Of a stretch of 33,377 bases of DNA, positions 7,832-14,676 are shown piece by piece. The DNA is from Nocardiopsis sp. FIRDI 009 (GTDB lineage: Bacteria > Actinomycetota > Actinomycetes > Streptosporangiales > Streptosporangiaceae). The translations under genes were made by a program, and so were the position numbers. Positions within the stretch are counted from its first letter, which is position 1. Every line of letters begins with the position of its first letter. Under the pieces are notes generated by a model, which was not told the origin of the DNA, did not search any database, and saw nothing but the letters and a program-made list of their open reading frames with translations. The DNA lies in assembly GCF_003386285.1 (NCBI RefSeq), contig NZ_QPNC01000026.1, positions 1 through 33,377 of the forward strand, in the 5' to 3' direction.

Positions 7832-8140
7832 CTACAGCTCCAGGGAGGTCTGCCCCGGCACCTGATCACCGCTGTCCCCGGAACGGCGTGCTCGGCAGCG
7901 GCGGCACGTCACCGGCCCCGGAGCCGCCTGGAGACGCAGCGGGTCCGCGCTGGCGTGGCACAGCACCCCGGGCACCTCCACCCCCACCCAGATCCGGGTG
8001 ATCAGCTCGTGAGCGACCGCCCCGTCCCCGATCCGCACCGCCTCGGCGTCGGCCAGCTCCTCCCGGCGGCGACGCAGGACGGCGGCCAGGTGCTCTACCT
8101 CCGGGTCGGCGGATGCGACCAGCGGCGGCTGCTCGCTCAC
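7832..8140 (-). CDS. Unknown protein translationally coupled to a HicB-like antitoxin
   Basis: This 102-residue protein starts with an acidic helical half (residues 1-45) containing a basic AVLRRRREELADAEAVR stretch. A hydrophobic beta-like core (VAHELITRIWVGVEV) follows, and a CRRC pair near residue 79 sits in a basic tail. Its ATG overlaps the TGA of the HicB-like gene (ATGA), so the two are co-translated. It does not look like HicA, which is about 60 residues with a double-stranded-RNA-binding-like fold. If the pair is a toxin-antitoxin module, this would be an unfamiliar toxin. It could also be unrelated cargo. Confidence 0.5.
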   Translation of the reverse strand: MSEQPPLVASADPEVEHLAAVLRRRREELADAEAVRIGDGAVAHELITRIWVGVEVPGVLCHASADPLRLQAAPGPVTCRRCRARRSGDSGDQVPGQTSLEL

Positions 8141-8304
8141 GACTCGTCATCCAAGAACAGCGCCACCGCTTCGTCCAGGGCGGCGAGTGCCTCCTGCTCG
8201 GTCTCGCCCTGGGACACCACACCGAACTCGACGGCCTCGGCGACGAACCCGCCCACCTCGGTGTCGGGCGTCAGGCGGGGCGTGAACCGCGGTGAGTGCT
8301 CCAT
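8137..8304 (-). CDS. HicB-like antitoxin-type protein
   Basis: The 55-residue product shows the HicB core: a strand ending GGFVAEAVEFGVVSQGETEQ (18-37), then ALAALDEAVALFL (40-52). HicB antitoxins have a partly degraded RNase-H-like fold and normally neutralise HicA mRNA interferases. No separate DNA-binding tail is present. The ATG at 8304 has TACGTT seven bases upstream, which would suit a leaderless transcript. A GTG at 8322 would add six residues. An operator matching those of the neighbouring HTH gene lies just upstream at 8353-8369. Confidence 0.65.
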   Translation of the reverse strand: MEHSPRFTPRLTPDTEVGGFVAEAVEFGVVSQGETEQEALAALDEAVALFLDDES

Positions 8305-8352
8305 GAGCTTCAACGTACCCACCGAGCCAGGTGGCGGATCGGGGAATTCATC

Positions 8353-8369
8353 GTCAAGCCAAGCTTGAC
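8353..8369. promoter_or_regulatory. GTCAAG-N5-CTTGAC operator upstream of the HicB-like gene
   Basis: GTCAAGCCAAGCTTGAC has 6-bp arms with a 5-bp centre. It is the same design as the two sites at 9224-9240 and 9251-9267 in front of the 280-residue HTH gene. It lies between that gene's stop and the HicB-like start. Confidence 0.65.
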
Positions 8370-8377
8370 TTCGTTGG

Positions 8378-9220
8378 TCAGTGCAGACGGACCGCCCCGC
8401 CCTTCTCACGCCTCCTAGCCCGGTCCTGGGCACCCTGCTTGGAAATCCCCCCGAGCGCCGCACCGATCTGGGACCAGGACGCCCGCCCACCCGGAGCCTC
8501 GGCGTCGCGGGCGGCGGCGATCGCGGCGCCCTCGGTGGCCGCCCACAGCCTGCGCATCTGATCCAGCAGCCCGAGCACCGCCAGACGACCGACACGGTCC
8601 AGTTCGGTGTCGGCGCTGGCGCGCTCGACCAGGACGGGCGCGGGCAGGGTGCGCAGACGGAACCGCCACTCGGTGTCGTCGGCCCCGGTCGCGTACCGGG
8701 CGGTCAGGTGCTCGGCCGGGCTCATCACCAACGGCGCGTCGGCCTTCGCGGGGTCGTAGGGGGCCAGCAGCCACGCCAGACCCTCCTTCGCCACCGGGGT
8801 CAGGAGCGTGTGCTCGCGGCCGCGGTCGTGGTCGGGGATGTGCTCGATCAACGCGTCGGCCAGCGCCGCCACGCGCGGTGTGGCGTGGTCCTGGTGGGGG
8901 TTGTCGAGGCTGGCCAGGTGTTGCTCGGCCCTCTGTTCCAGCCCGCCCCGGATGGAGGGGCCGAACTCTCCCTCCACCGCCATCACCACGGCGGCCTGGG
9001 CGAAGCTGCGGGCGGTGTAGGTGCGAATCGTGTGCAGCTCGACATCGGGCAGGGCCCGGGCGACCTCGGCACGCATCCGGTCGACGGAGGGCCCGTCGAT
9101 CCAGGTGGCCTGCCACCGTGTGCCGGAGTCGTGCTCGGCTCGACAGCGCGAGCCCGGGTAGCGGTCGGCCAGCTCGGCCATCAGGCCGCGGATCTTGTGC
9201 GGGGTGCGGCTTCGACTCAT
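8378..9220 (-). CDS. HTH protein, probable autorepressor of the GTCAAG operators
   Basis: The 280-residue protein has a mixed N-terminal half (about 1-110) and a helical middle with PVAKEGLAWLLAPYDP near 143-158. The C-terminus has the form ASWSQIGAALGGISKQGAQD (250-269), which resembles a helix-turn-helix of the W-x-x-I-G-x-x-L-G class. Its ATG follows TTGACG, 17 bases, TAGCTT and six bases, so the mRNA is probably leaderless. Two identical operator palindromes cover both the -35 and the -10. That layout predicts autorepression, and the third copy near the HicB-like gene predicts co-regulation. The DNA-binding assignment is inference from the motif and the operators. Confidence 0.65.
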   Translation of the reverse strand: MSRSRTPHKIRGLMAELADRYPGSRCRAEHDSGTRWQATWIDGPSVDRMRAEVARALPDVELHTIRTYTARSFAQAAVVMAVEGEFGPSIRGGLEQRAEQHLASLDNPHQDHATPRVAALADALIEHIPDHDRGREHTLLTPVAKEGLAWLLAPYDPAKADAPLVMSPAEHLTARYATGADDTEWRFRLRTLPAPVLVERASADTELDRVGRLAVLGLLDQMRRLWAATEGAAIAAARDAEAPGGRASWSQIGAALGGISKQGAQDRARRREKGGAVRLH

Positions 9221-9223
9221 GGA

Positions 9224-9240
9224 GTCAAGCTAACCTTGAC
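9224..9240. promoter_or_regulatory. GTCAAG-N5-CTTGAC operator over the -10 of the HTH gene
   Basis: GTCAAGCTAACCTTGAC is 17 bp with perfect 6-bp arms. It contains the TAGCTT -10 element read on the - strand and ends three bases before the ATG at 9220. Confidence 0.7.
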
Positions 9241-9250
9241 TCTTGTGATC

Positions 9251-9267
9251 GTCAAGCTTTCCTTGAC
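9251..9267. promoter_or_regulatory. GTCAAG-N5-CTTGAC operator over two divergent -35 boxes
   Basis: GTCAAGCTTTCCTTGAC is 17 bp. Its left arm provides TTGACG, the -35 of the - strand HTH gene. Its right arm provides TTGACG (9263-9268), a likely -35 for the + strand recombinase with CATAAT at 9284-9289. One bound repressor could silence both directions. Confidence 0.65.
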
Positions 9268-9315
9268 GCATCGTCGCTCCTTGCATAATCGGATCTATGC
9301 AAGGAGGATCGTCGG

Positions 9316-10407
9316 GTGACCTCCACCGACGCCCTCCCCACACCCCCACGCCCCGACCACGACGACACGACCGCCGTCGTCCTCGGCGACCCGGAGCCCG
9401 CCCTGCCCTTCGTCCTGGCCGCCGCCCCGCTCCCGGCCGCGGTCGCCCAGTGGCTGTCCGGGCTCAAGTCCGAGCACACCCGCGCCGCCTACCGCCGCGA
9501 CCTGACCACGTTCCACACCTGGCTCGACACGGCGCGCGGCCACACCGACCTGGCGGCCGTCGAGGTCGGCGACATCGAGGCCTACGCCCGCCACCTGAGG
9601 GAGGAGCGCGGCGAGAAACGCAAGACCGTCGCCCGCCGCCTGTCGACCCTCTCGGCCCTGTACCGGCGGCTGATGGTCACCGGCCACGCCACGGCCAACC
9701 CCGCCGACCCGGCCCTGGTCTCCCGGGGCGAGACCCGCGTCGCCGACACCCCCACCCGCTGGGTGCAGGGCACCGACCTCCAACCCGTCCTCGCGGCCGC
9801 CGACGAACGCGACGAGACAGGCGCGCTCACCAACCCGCGCACGGCCGTGCTCATCCGGCTGCTCACCCTCTACGGGCTGCGCGTGTCGGAGACCACCTGG
9901 CTCACCTTCGGCGACCTGGTCGACGGCGCCCACGGCACCCAGTTGCGGGTGCGCGGCAAGGGCGACGTCGTCGACCACGTCGACCTGGACCAGGACACGT
10001 GCGACGCCCTGGCCGCGTGGCTGATCGAGCGCACCGTCCTGTTGCGCCAGGCCGGGCTCGAACCCGAGGACCCCGCGCTGCCGCTCATCGTCTCCCCGCA
10101 GGGGAAGGGCATCACCCGCCAGGCCGCCGCCGACGTCGTCACCCGGCTCACCCAGCGGGTGCTCGGCCGACGGCTCACCCCGCACTCGCTGCGCAAGTCC
10201 ACCGCTGTGGCGTTCCACCAGGCCGGGTACTCCGACCGCGACCTCAAGCGGTGGGGGCGGTGGAGGACGCTGAACACCGTGAGCACCTACGTGGACGTGG
10301 CCGACGACGACGGTCACCCCGGCCTGGTCGCCGCCCAGGTGATCGCCTCCGCCCGCCCGCAGGCCCGCCGGGCGCCGGCCGGACGGCTGCGCAGGGAGAA
10401 CTCGTGA
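9316..10407 (+). CDS. Tyrosine recombinase (XerC/D-like)
   Basis: The 363-residue protein has an N-terminal SAM-like core-binding domain (about 40-125) and a catalytic domain (about 150-345). The active-site set is present: R189 in YGLRVSE, K215 in RGKGD, H290 and R293 in PHSLRKS, W316 in WGRWR (replacing the usual histidine) and nucleophile Y325 in VSTYVDV. AAGGAGG nine bases before the GTG at 9316 fixes the start. It may resolve plasmid multimers or mediate integration. I see no tRNA or attachment site beside it, so dimer resolution is the simpler idea. It is transcribed divergently from the HTH gene across shared operators. Confidence 0.9.
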   Translation: MTSTDALPTPPRPDHDDTTAVVLGDPEPALPFVLAAAPLPAAVAQWLSGLKSEHTRAAYRRDLTTFHTWLDTARGHTDLAAVEVGDIEAYARHLREERGEKRKTVARRLSTLSALYRRLMVTGHATANPADPALVSRGETRVADTPTRWVQGTDLQPVLAAADERDETGALTNPRTAVLIRLLTLYGLRVSETTWLTFGDLVDGAHGTQLRVRGKGDVVDHVDLDQDTCDALAAWLIERTVLLRQAGLEPEDPALPLIVSPQGKGITRQAAADVVTRLTQRVLGRRLTPHSLRKSTAVAFHQAGYSDRDLKRWGRWRTLNTVSTYVDVADDDGHPGLVAAQVIASARPQARRAPAGRLRRENS

Positions 10408-10474
10408 CCCGGAGGGAGCTGTGGGGGCGCATCGCCCCGACCACCGGTCGTCCCCACGGCGGGCCGGACGCCCC

Positions 10475-10681
10475 ATGCACCCCTACAGCCTCGCCGAGCT
10501 GATCCGCGACATCGGCATCCCCGGAACAGCGGTGCGCACCTCCGCGCTGCGCCAACTCGTGCTCCAAGCCCCCGCTCCGGTCATCGCCCGAGCGCTGGGG
10601 TTCCACGACAAGACCACCACCCAGGTCGTTGCCCAAGCCGGAGGGACCTGGAACCGCTATGCCCCCAGCGACTACACATAG
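10475..10681 (+). pseudogene. C-terminal remnant of a recombinase-type protein
   Basis: This 68-codon fragment ends with SALRQLVLQAPAPVIARALG, then FHDKTTTQVVAQAGGTWNRY. From memory, that resembles the C-terminal end of longer integrase/recombinase-like proteins on actinomycete plasmids. The rest of the protein is missing, and no ribosome-binding site precedes the ATG at 10475. The reading frame can be extended back to a GTG at 10421. Position directly after an intact recombinase suggests replacement or deletion at this locus. It could instead be a short expressed protein. Confidence 0.5.
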
Positions 10682-10725
10682 CCACAGGAGACATTTCGCA
10701 TTGGGGGCTGTCTTGCATCCCAGAA

Positions 10726-10737
10726 AAGAATATTCTT
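10726..10737. repeat. AT-rich 12-bp palindrome
   Basis: AAGAATATTCTT is a perfect palindrome overlapping the last codon of the membrane-anchored gene. It is conspicuous in this GC-rich DNA but has no established role. Confidence 0.35.
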
Positions 10738-11326
10738 AGTGAGGTTCACTGCGGGGAATTTTATGCAGAGGATGGTCCTTGACGTCCTTCCAAGCGCCTT
10801 TTGTCCGCACCCATCGATAACCGAACAGGCTTTCTTCGTGACGCTTCTGTAGGCGCAGGGATGAAAACTTCCAGGACCATCGCTGGTAGCGAAGGTTCGG
10901 CCTCATGCTTTGCCGCCAGCCGTGTCGACGAAGCGGCCGGAGTGTAGTCCACTGGATCTCGACCCAGGCGTCTCCTTGTTCCTGAGCAGGAACCCTAACT
11001 GCAGCTTCAACCGGATCGGTGCCCCCGGTCATGACGCTTCTCCATCGTTCCTGCCAAGGCGTCATGGGTGTGCAGCCCACGAACTCCACCGACACATCAT
11101 GGACGATAGCGTCTCCCTCGCAGAAGATAGAGACGTGGTCTGTGTGCTCATCACTTGGCTTCAACATATGTTTCGCAGTCGGATCCTTGAGGGATGGATT
11201 CAACTCCCTGGAATGGCGCACCAACCAAGTATGTTGCGGCTGCACCCGCCACTCCAGGCGAGCCGCTAGGACGGCGGCGATGGTCGCGGCTGCGGTGAGG
11301 CAAGCCACCAGAATGTTCAGCAGCAT
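10736..11326 (-). CDS. Membrane-anchored protein of unknown function in an AT-richer patch
   Basis: The ORF can start at GTG 11356 or ATG 11326. I chose the ATG because the hydrophobic segment (LLNILVACLTAAATIAAVLA) then sits at the very N-terminus as a signal-anchor, leaving a 196-residue product. The remainder is soluble, rich in Trp/Arg and predicted exposed: DHVSIFCEGDAIVHDVSVEF could be a beta-sandwich strand pair, and RQSMRPNLRYQRWSW is strongly basic. Base composition and codon use are visibly less GC-rich than the neighbours, suggesting separate acquisition. No family is recognised and neither start has a strong ribosome-binding site. Confidence 0.5.
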   Translation of the reverse strand: MLLNILVACLTAAATIAAVLAARLEWRVQPQHTWLVRHSRELNPSLKDPTAKHMLKPSDEHTDHVSIFCEGDAIVHDVSVEFVGCTPMTPWQERWRSVMTGGTDPVEAAVRVPAQEQGDAWVEIQWTTLRPLRRHGWRQSMRPNLRYQRWSWKFSSLRLQKRHEESLFGYRWVRTKGAWKDVKDHPLHKIPRSEPH

Positions 11327-11495
11327 GTGTACGCCCTGGGGGGATCGGAGTTGCACGAAGCGTGGAGTGACTCGGTTCAGGTAACTCGAGTCCGCTACGC
11401 CAACACACTAGCGCTCAGCGATACCCCTGGCAGCTACGCACAGTGATCAGCGCGGCGAGAGTCACGGAGAATTCAGATCACTGGTTCAACGACTC

Positions 11496-11819
11496 CTACC
11501 AGTCTCGACCCGGCCCCGCGCGTCGGACCCGGTCCTGCTCGGCCGCCAGCTCGTCGCGCAGGAAGATGGGCGCACCCCGGAAGGGACTCTCGCCCGCCTC
11601 CGACCCGTCACGGTCCGGTGAGGTGGCCAACACCACCGGCCGGTCCGACCCCAGGACCGCGGCCTCCAACCGCCAGGGGCGCCCCTCCCCCTGACGGGCG
11701 TGGGGGTCGCGCACGGCGTACAGCGCGGAGATGCAGTCCACACGCACGAGCGCCTCGTCGTCGAAGCCGAAGGTGTCGACGGGGGCCTGGAGCCAGTACT
11801 GAGTCATGGGGACCAGCAT
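11496..11819 (-). CDS. Small unknown protein, intact copy of a duplicated cassette
   Basis: The 107-residue product starts MLVPMTQYWLQAPVDTF if read from the ATG at 11819. An ATG at 11807 is the alternative. The body is mixed alpha/beta with VRVDCISALYAVRDP and a charged end. The region from its upstream half-sites through the first 15 codons is repeated at lower identity about 460 bp away (12281 downward), where the copy is frameshifted. Both copies carry the same paired half-sites at the same spacing upstream. Function unknown. Local conservation of the start supports the ATG at 11819. Confidence 0.5.
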   Translation of the reverse strand: MLVPMTQYWLQAPVDTFGFDDEALVRVDCISALYAVRDPHARQGEGRPWRLEAAVLGSDRPVVLATSPDRDGSEAGESPFRGAPIFLRDELAAEQDRVRRAGPGRDW

Positions 11820-11884
11820 GCCGTCGTGGTGGGTCTCCACACCGGGTGATCGGCGAAACAAGGCGTCTATCTGCTGCGACTCTT

Positions 11885-11918
11885 CACAAAGTCAGCTTGG
11901 TGGCATGGTGACTCTGTG
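11885..11918. promoter_or_regulatory. Paired CACAAAGTCA half-sites upstream of the 11819 gene
   Basis: CACAAAGTCA (11885-11894) and TGACTCTGTG (11909-11918) form an inverted pair with one mismatch and a 14-base spacer. The same pair with the same spacer recurs at 12347-12380, and related half-sites lie upstream of parA. Confidence 0.6.
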
Positions 11919-11937
11919 GCTTGGCCCCGGTGAATCT

Positions 11938-12216
11938 TCACTGCTGGGGTCGGCCCCGGCTGTTGGTCCGGTCGGGCTCTCGGGACAGCAGGGCCTCGAT
12001 CACGTCCTCCGGGCTCATCCGCGCTTTCAGCTCTCGCAGTGCCAAACGCACGGTGCGGCTAACCACCGAGCGCTCACGTCGTGCAACGGCCGCAGCCTCG
12101 ACCTGCCACAACCAGTCCATCAGCTCCTGGTCCAAGTACGCCTCGACCGAGGGTGGGCGCCTGGCTCGTGAGGTGTCGTGCTGAGGGCGACTCTTGCCCT
12201 GACGGGTGTGCAGCAC
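11938..12216 (-). CDS. Small ribbon-helix-helix-like protein downstream of a frameshifted leader
   Basis: The likely coding part is 92 residues from a GTG at 12216. PSVEAYLDQELMDWLWQVEA, then RRERSVVSRTVRLALRELKA, has the pattern of a beta strand and two helices typical of ribbon-helix-helix DNA-binding proteins. It ends with MSPEDVIEALLSR and a basic tail. Upstream, between 12217 and 12281, the DNA matches the start of the 11819 gene but with a one-base deletion that breaks the frame, so this gene seems to have been fused to a degraded duplicate. The true start is uncertain because no ribosome-binding site precedes the GTG. Confidence 0.45.
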   Translation of the reverse strand: MLHTRQGKSRPQHDTSRARRPPSVEAYLDQELMDWLWQVEAAAVARRERSVVSRTVRLALRELKARMSPEDVIEALLSREPDRTNSRGRPQQ

Positions 12217-12281
12217 CGTGCTGTCGGGTTCGGAGGTGTCGATGGAGGCCTGATGCCACTGTTGCGTAATGGGTCCAGCAT
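12217..12281 (-). pseudogene. Frameshifted duplicate of the 11819 gene start
   Basis: Read from the ATG at 12281 the peptide begins MLDP. After a one-base deletion relative to the intact copy, the matching ITQQWHQASIDT continues in another frame. It is a decayed duplicate of the first 15 codons of the gene at 11819. Confidence 0.45.
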
Positions 12282-12346
12282 GCCGTTGGTGACGGCCCCA
12301 CGCTGGACCGTTGGAGGAATCAAGTCGCTCACCTGGCCTGACTCTC

Positions 12347-12380
12347 CACCAAGTCAACTCTCCAGCCTGGTGACTTTGTG
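12347..12380. promoter_or_regulatory. Second paired half-site element
   Basis: CACCAAGTCA (12347-12356) and TGACTTTGTG (12371-12380) form the same inverted pair with the same 14-base spacer as at 11885-11918. Confidence 0.6.
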
Positions 12381-12548
12381 GCTGTGCGATTTCTGCGTGC
12401 CCCGGCACGCGCGAGCGGCTCATGAGCGCCGAACCCGGCCACCAGGTCGTGTCCGAACACGCCCATTTGACGAAGACAATCCCGCCCGCTGGTGGGCCGA
12501 CCCCTACGCTGCCCGAGCCATACCGCCGCAGGCACACGGGGAGACGCC

Positions 12549-13175
12549 ATGGGCAAACGCACCAAGAAGCCGCGCAACAAGCGACTGGGACCACAGAACC
12601 CAGCCGCGCGCGAAGCGGCCGCCGGATTCGTCTTCGATTCCCCGGACGATCCGATACCGATGACCTACCAGGGGCGCATCATCACCCCCGAGGTCATCGC
12701 GCAGATGCGAGCCGAGAAACCCGACCACGCCTGGCAGCTAGACGCCGAGTGGGAGCGCGCGGTCCTGGACAACAACCAGCCCTGGCTCACCGACCAGGAC
12801 CGGTTGAAGGACACCGAGGACACCTGGACACAGGCCCGGACCCTCTTCCCCGACGCCTTCGCTGACTGCGGGTGCGATCACCCCGATGACGAGGCTGACC
12901 AAGCGCCGCCGCGTCCACCGGAGGAAGTGCGAGCCGAACTGTGGGAGCACCTGGCCCCAACGGTGCCCACCGAAGGCCTGGATCCGGTCGAGATCCTGCT
13001 GCGGGTGGAGGGCATGAGTTCCATCGAAGACTTCGAGGCCACCCCACCGGACCGGTGGCGTATCGACGGCCGTCCGCTGACCAAGGAGGAGATGCGCACG
13101 GTGCTGGAAATGAAGCCCACCGACTTCATGCGCTACCACCTGATCCAGGACGAGCGCCAGGCCGACCAGGAGTAG
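12549..13175 (+). CDS. Unknown acidic protein beside the partition operon
   Basis: The 208-residue product starts at the ATG at 12549, with GGGGAG six bases before it. An in-frame extension to 12492 lacks a ribosome-binding site. It begins with a strongly basic stretch (MGKRTKKPRNKRLG) and continues with an acidic body. A CGCDH patch lies near residue 107, and EEMRTVLEMKPTDFMRYHL near the end may form a helical pair. No enzyme motif is visible. It is convergent with parB and shares a long hairpin with it. It may be an accessory partition or replication protein, which is inference from position only. Confidence 0.6.
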   Translation: MGKRTKKPRNKRLGPQNPAAREAAAGFVFDSPDDPIPMTYQGRIITPEVIAQMRAEKPDHAWQLDAEWERAVLDNNQPWLTDQDRLKDTEDTWTQARTLFPDAFADCGCDHPDDEADQAPPRPPEEVRAELWEHLAPTVPTEGLDPVEILLRVEGMSSIEDFEATPPDRWRIDGRPLTKEEMRTVLEMKPTDFMRYHLIQDERQADQE

Positions 13176-13184
13176 GCCTACCTC

Positions 13185-13234
13185 CACAAAGCCAGCTCTG
13201 TGTGAAGCTGAACAGTCACAGAGCTGGCTTTGTG
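13185..13234. terminator. Perfect 18-bp hairpin between convergent genes
   Basis: CACAAAGCCAGCTCTGTG (13185-13202) pairs perfectly with 13217-13234 around a 14-base loop. It sits between the 13175 stop and the parB stop, so it works as a bidirectional terminator. Its CACAAAG and CTTTGTG ends resemble the half-sites upstream of parA, so it may also bind the partition protein. Confidence 0.7.
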
Positions 13235-13248
13235 TGCAGTTCAGGAGC

Positions 13249-13617
13249 CTAGTAGCCCTGTTCGCGCAGCCAGGTGTCCACGGCCAGGGCGATCTGGTCC
13301 TGGATCTGCACGTCGTGGTCGGCCTTGTAGTAGGTCATCCTTCGGTGCAGCTCCAGGGCGTGCGGAAGCGCGAAGTTCGTCGGCCGCCGCTCGGCCTTGG
13401 GCACCTGCTGGATCTCGGCCAGGGGCATCGGTGGTGGCACCTGACGGCCCGAACCCGCGGTGCCGGCCGCTGACTGCTCGGCCCGTTCGGGGGCGCGCGT
13501 CTCCTTCTCGGCCTGGGCGGCGGCCTCGCGCGGGCTCTCGAACAACTCCTCCAGGACCGGACGTTCCTCCTGCGGTCGGCTGGATCCGACCTTGACCCTT
13601 TGACGGCGGGCGCTCAC
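13249..13617 (-). CDS. parB: Small ParB-like centromere-binding protein
   Basis: The 122-residue protein is encoded from a GTG at 13617 that overlaps the parA stop (GTGA), giving tight coupling. The first 75 residues are charged and probably disordered. The C-terminal RPTNFALPHALELHRRM, then QDQIALAVDTWLREQG, has a strand plus two-helix pattern like ribbon-helix-helix partition proteins of small type-Ib operons. It is much shorter than classical ParB and lacks the CTP-binding fold. By position it should bind the centromere and stimulate ParA. The CACAAAGTCA-type sites nearby are the natural candidates. The longer frame to 13689 runs inside parA and is rejected. Confidence 0.7.
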   Translation of the reverse strand: MSARRQRVKVGSSRPQEERPVLEELFESPREAAAQAEKETRAPERAEQSAAGTAGSGRQVPPPMPLAEIQQVPKAERRPTNFALPHALELHRRMTYYKADHDVQIQDQIALAVDTWLREQGY

Positions 13618-14468
13618 GCGGCAGCTCCTTCGAGGACGGGGGCGAACACGACGCGGGTGATCTCGCGGTAGTCGGCGGCCGCGGTGCACTCGGGCGCGTA
13701 CAGCAGCACCGGCTGCTCGGCGAACCCGGCCTCGCCCACGCGGATGGTGGCGCGCACGGCCGCGTGGTAGGCGTCGGGGAAGTCCTCCAGGAGCTGGTCG
13801 ATCACCTGGTCGGTGAGCGCGTTGGGCTGGCGCTGGGTGACCACGATGGCGTGGGTGACCTGGTCGGGGCGCAACCGCTTGCGGACCTTGGCCAGCGTCC
13901 GGTTGAGCTGGGCAACCCCTTTGAAGTCCAGGCCGCCGACCTTGACCGGGATGATCAGCCCGTCGGCGGCGACCAGGGCCGCCAGCGTCATCTCGTCCAG
14001 GTCGGGCGGGCAGTCGATGAGGTCGGCGTCATAGTAGTCGCGGTCGGAGGCCTCGATCGCCTCGTGCAGCGTCCACTCGCGCCCGGGGTCGGAGGCCACG
14101 CGGCCGAACTGCTTGACGGCCTCCGAACTCGGGACGATGTCCAGGCCGGGCACGATCGTGGGCCAGGTGGCCTGGTCCAGGGTGCACTTGCCCAGCAGCA
14201 CGTCGGCCAGTTCCCAGCGTTCGGCCGGCGGGGTGTGGTGCCACTGCGGGGCCAGCGGCACCGACAGGGCGCCGTCCTGGCCGTCAGCGTCCATGGCGCG
14301 CACCCGCTTGCCCTGCTGGGCCAGGTGGGTGGCGATCTCGGCCGTGGTCGTGGTCTTGCCCTGGCCGCCCTTCTGGTTGATCACCGCGATGGTGCGCCCC
14401 GGTGCGATCGGTAGCGAGCCGGTGCGGGTGATGGCGGTGTGGGGTCTGCGGGTGGCCTGTTCGGTCAC
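13614..14468 (-). CDS. parA: ParA-type partition ATPase
   Basis: The 284-residue protein has the deviant Walker A NQKGGQGKTTT (31-41), the Walker A' region AMDADGQDGAL and the Walker B region LIDCPPDLDEM, typical of ParA/MinD ATPases. A short N-terminal extension (1-24) precedes the ATPase fold and there is no separate HTH domain. AAGGAG in front of the GTG at 14468 decides the start over the GTG at 14501. It is followed by parB in the same operon. ParA moves plasmid copies along the nucleoid, ensuring segregation. Likely regulated by binding at the upstream half-site cluster. Confidence 0.92.
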   Translation of the reverse strand: MTEQATRRPHTAITRTGSLPIAPGRTIAVINQKGGQGKTTTTAEIATHLAQQGKRVRAMDADGQDGALSVPLAPQWHHTPPAERWELADVLLGKCTLDQATWPTIVPGLDIVPSSEAVKQFGRVASDPGREWTLHEAIEASDRDYYDADLIDCPPDLDEMTLAALVAADGLIIPVKVGGLDFKGVAQLNRTLAKVRKRLRPDQVTHAIVVTQRQPNALTDQVIDQLLEDFPDAYHAAVRATIRVGEAGFAEQPVLLYAPECTAAADYREITRVVFAPVLEGAAA

Positions 14469-14515
14469 GGGCCTCTCCTTCCTGGTCGGTCGAAGGCCCA
14501 TCTTTGCACCAAGGC

Positions 14516-14597
14516 GGCTGTGTGGCTGTGCAGCTCCTCAGAGAGTTGAGGTGTCACGGAGTCACAAAGTTGACTGTGTGGCTTTGTATGCAGGTCA
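14516..14597. promoter_or_regulatory. Half-site cluster upstream of parA: candidate centromere/operator
   Basis: The stretch contains GGCTGTGTGGCTGTGCAG, a CCTCA/TGAGG hairpin, CACAAAGT (14563-14570) facing ACTGTGTG (14573-14580), and a further inverted CTTTGT at 14582. These match the CACAAAGTCA half-sites at 11885, 12347 and 13185. Type-Ib partition centromeres commonly lie just upstream of parA, so this is the best centromere candidate. Confidence 0.55.
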
Positions 14598-14607
14598 GCG
14601 CATCTTC

Positions 14608-14637
14608 CTGACACGGCGAAGGTCCCGCTTCTACGCT
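14608..14637 (+). promoter_or_regulatory. Promoter of the XRE/TPR regulator
   Basis: CTGACA (14608-14613) and TACGCT (14632-14637) are separated by 18 bases. GGTCCCGCT (14621-14629) in the spacer is repeated inverted as AGCGGGACC (14663-14671) just before the ATG, so a dimeric repressor may bind across the start site. Confidence 0.5.
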
Positions 14638-14676
14638 GGCAGTGCGACCTGACCAACCCGAGAGCGGGACCCGCCC

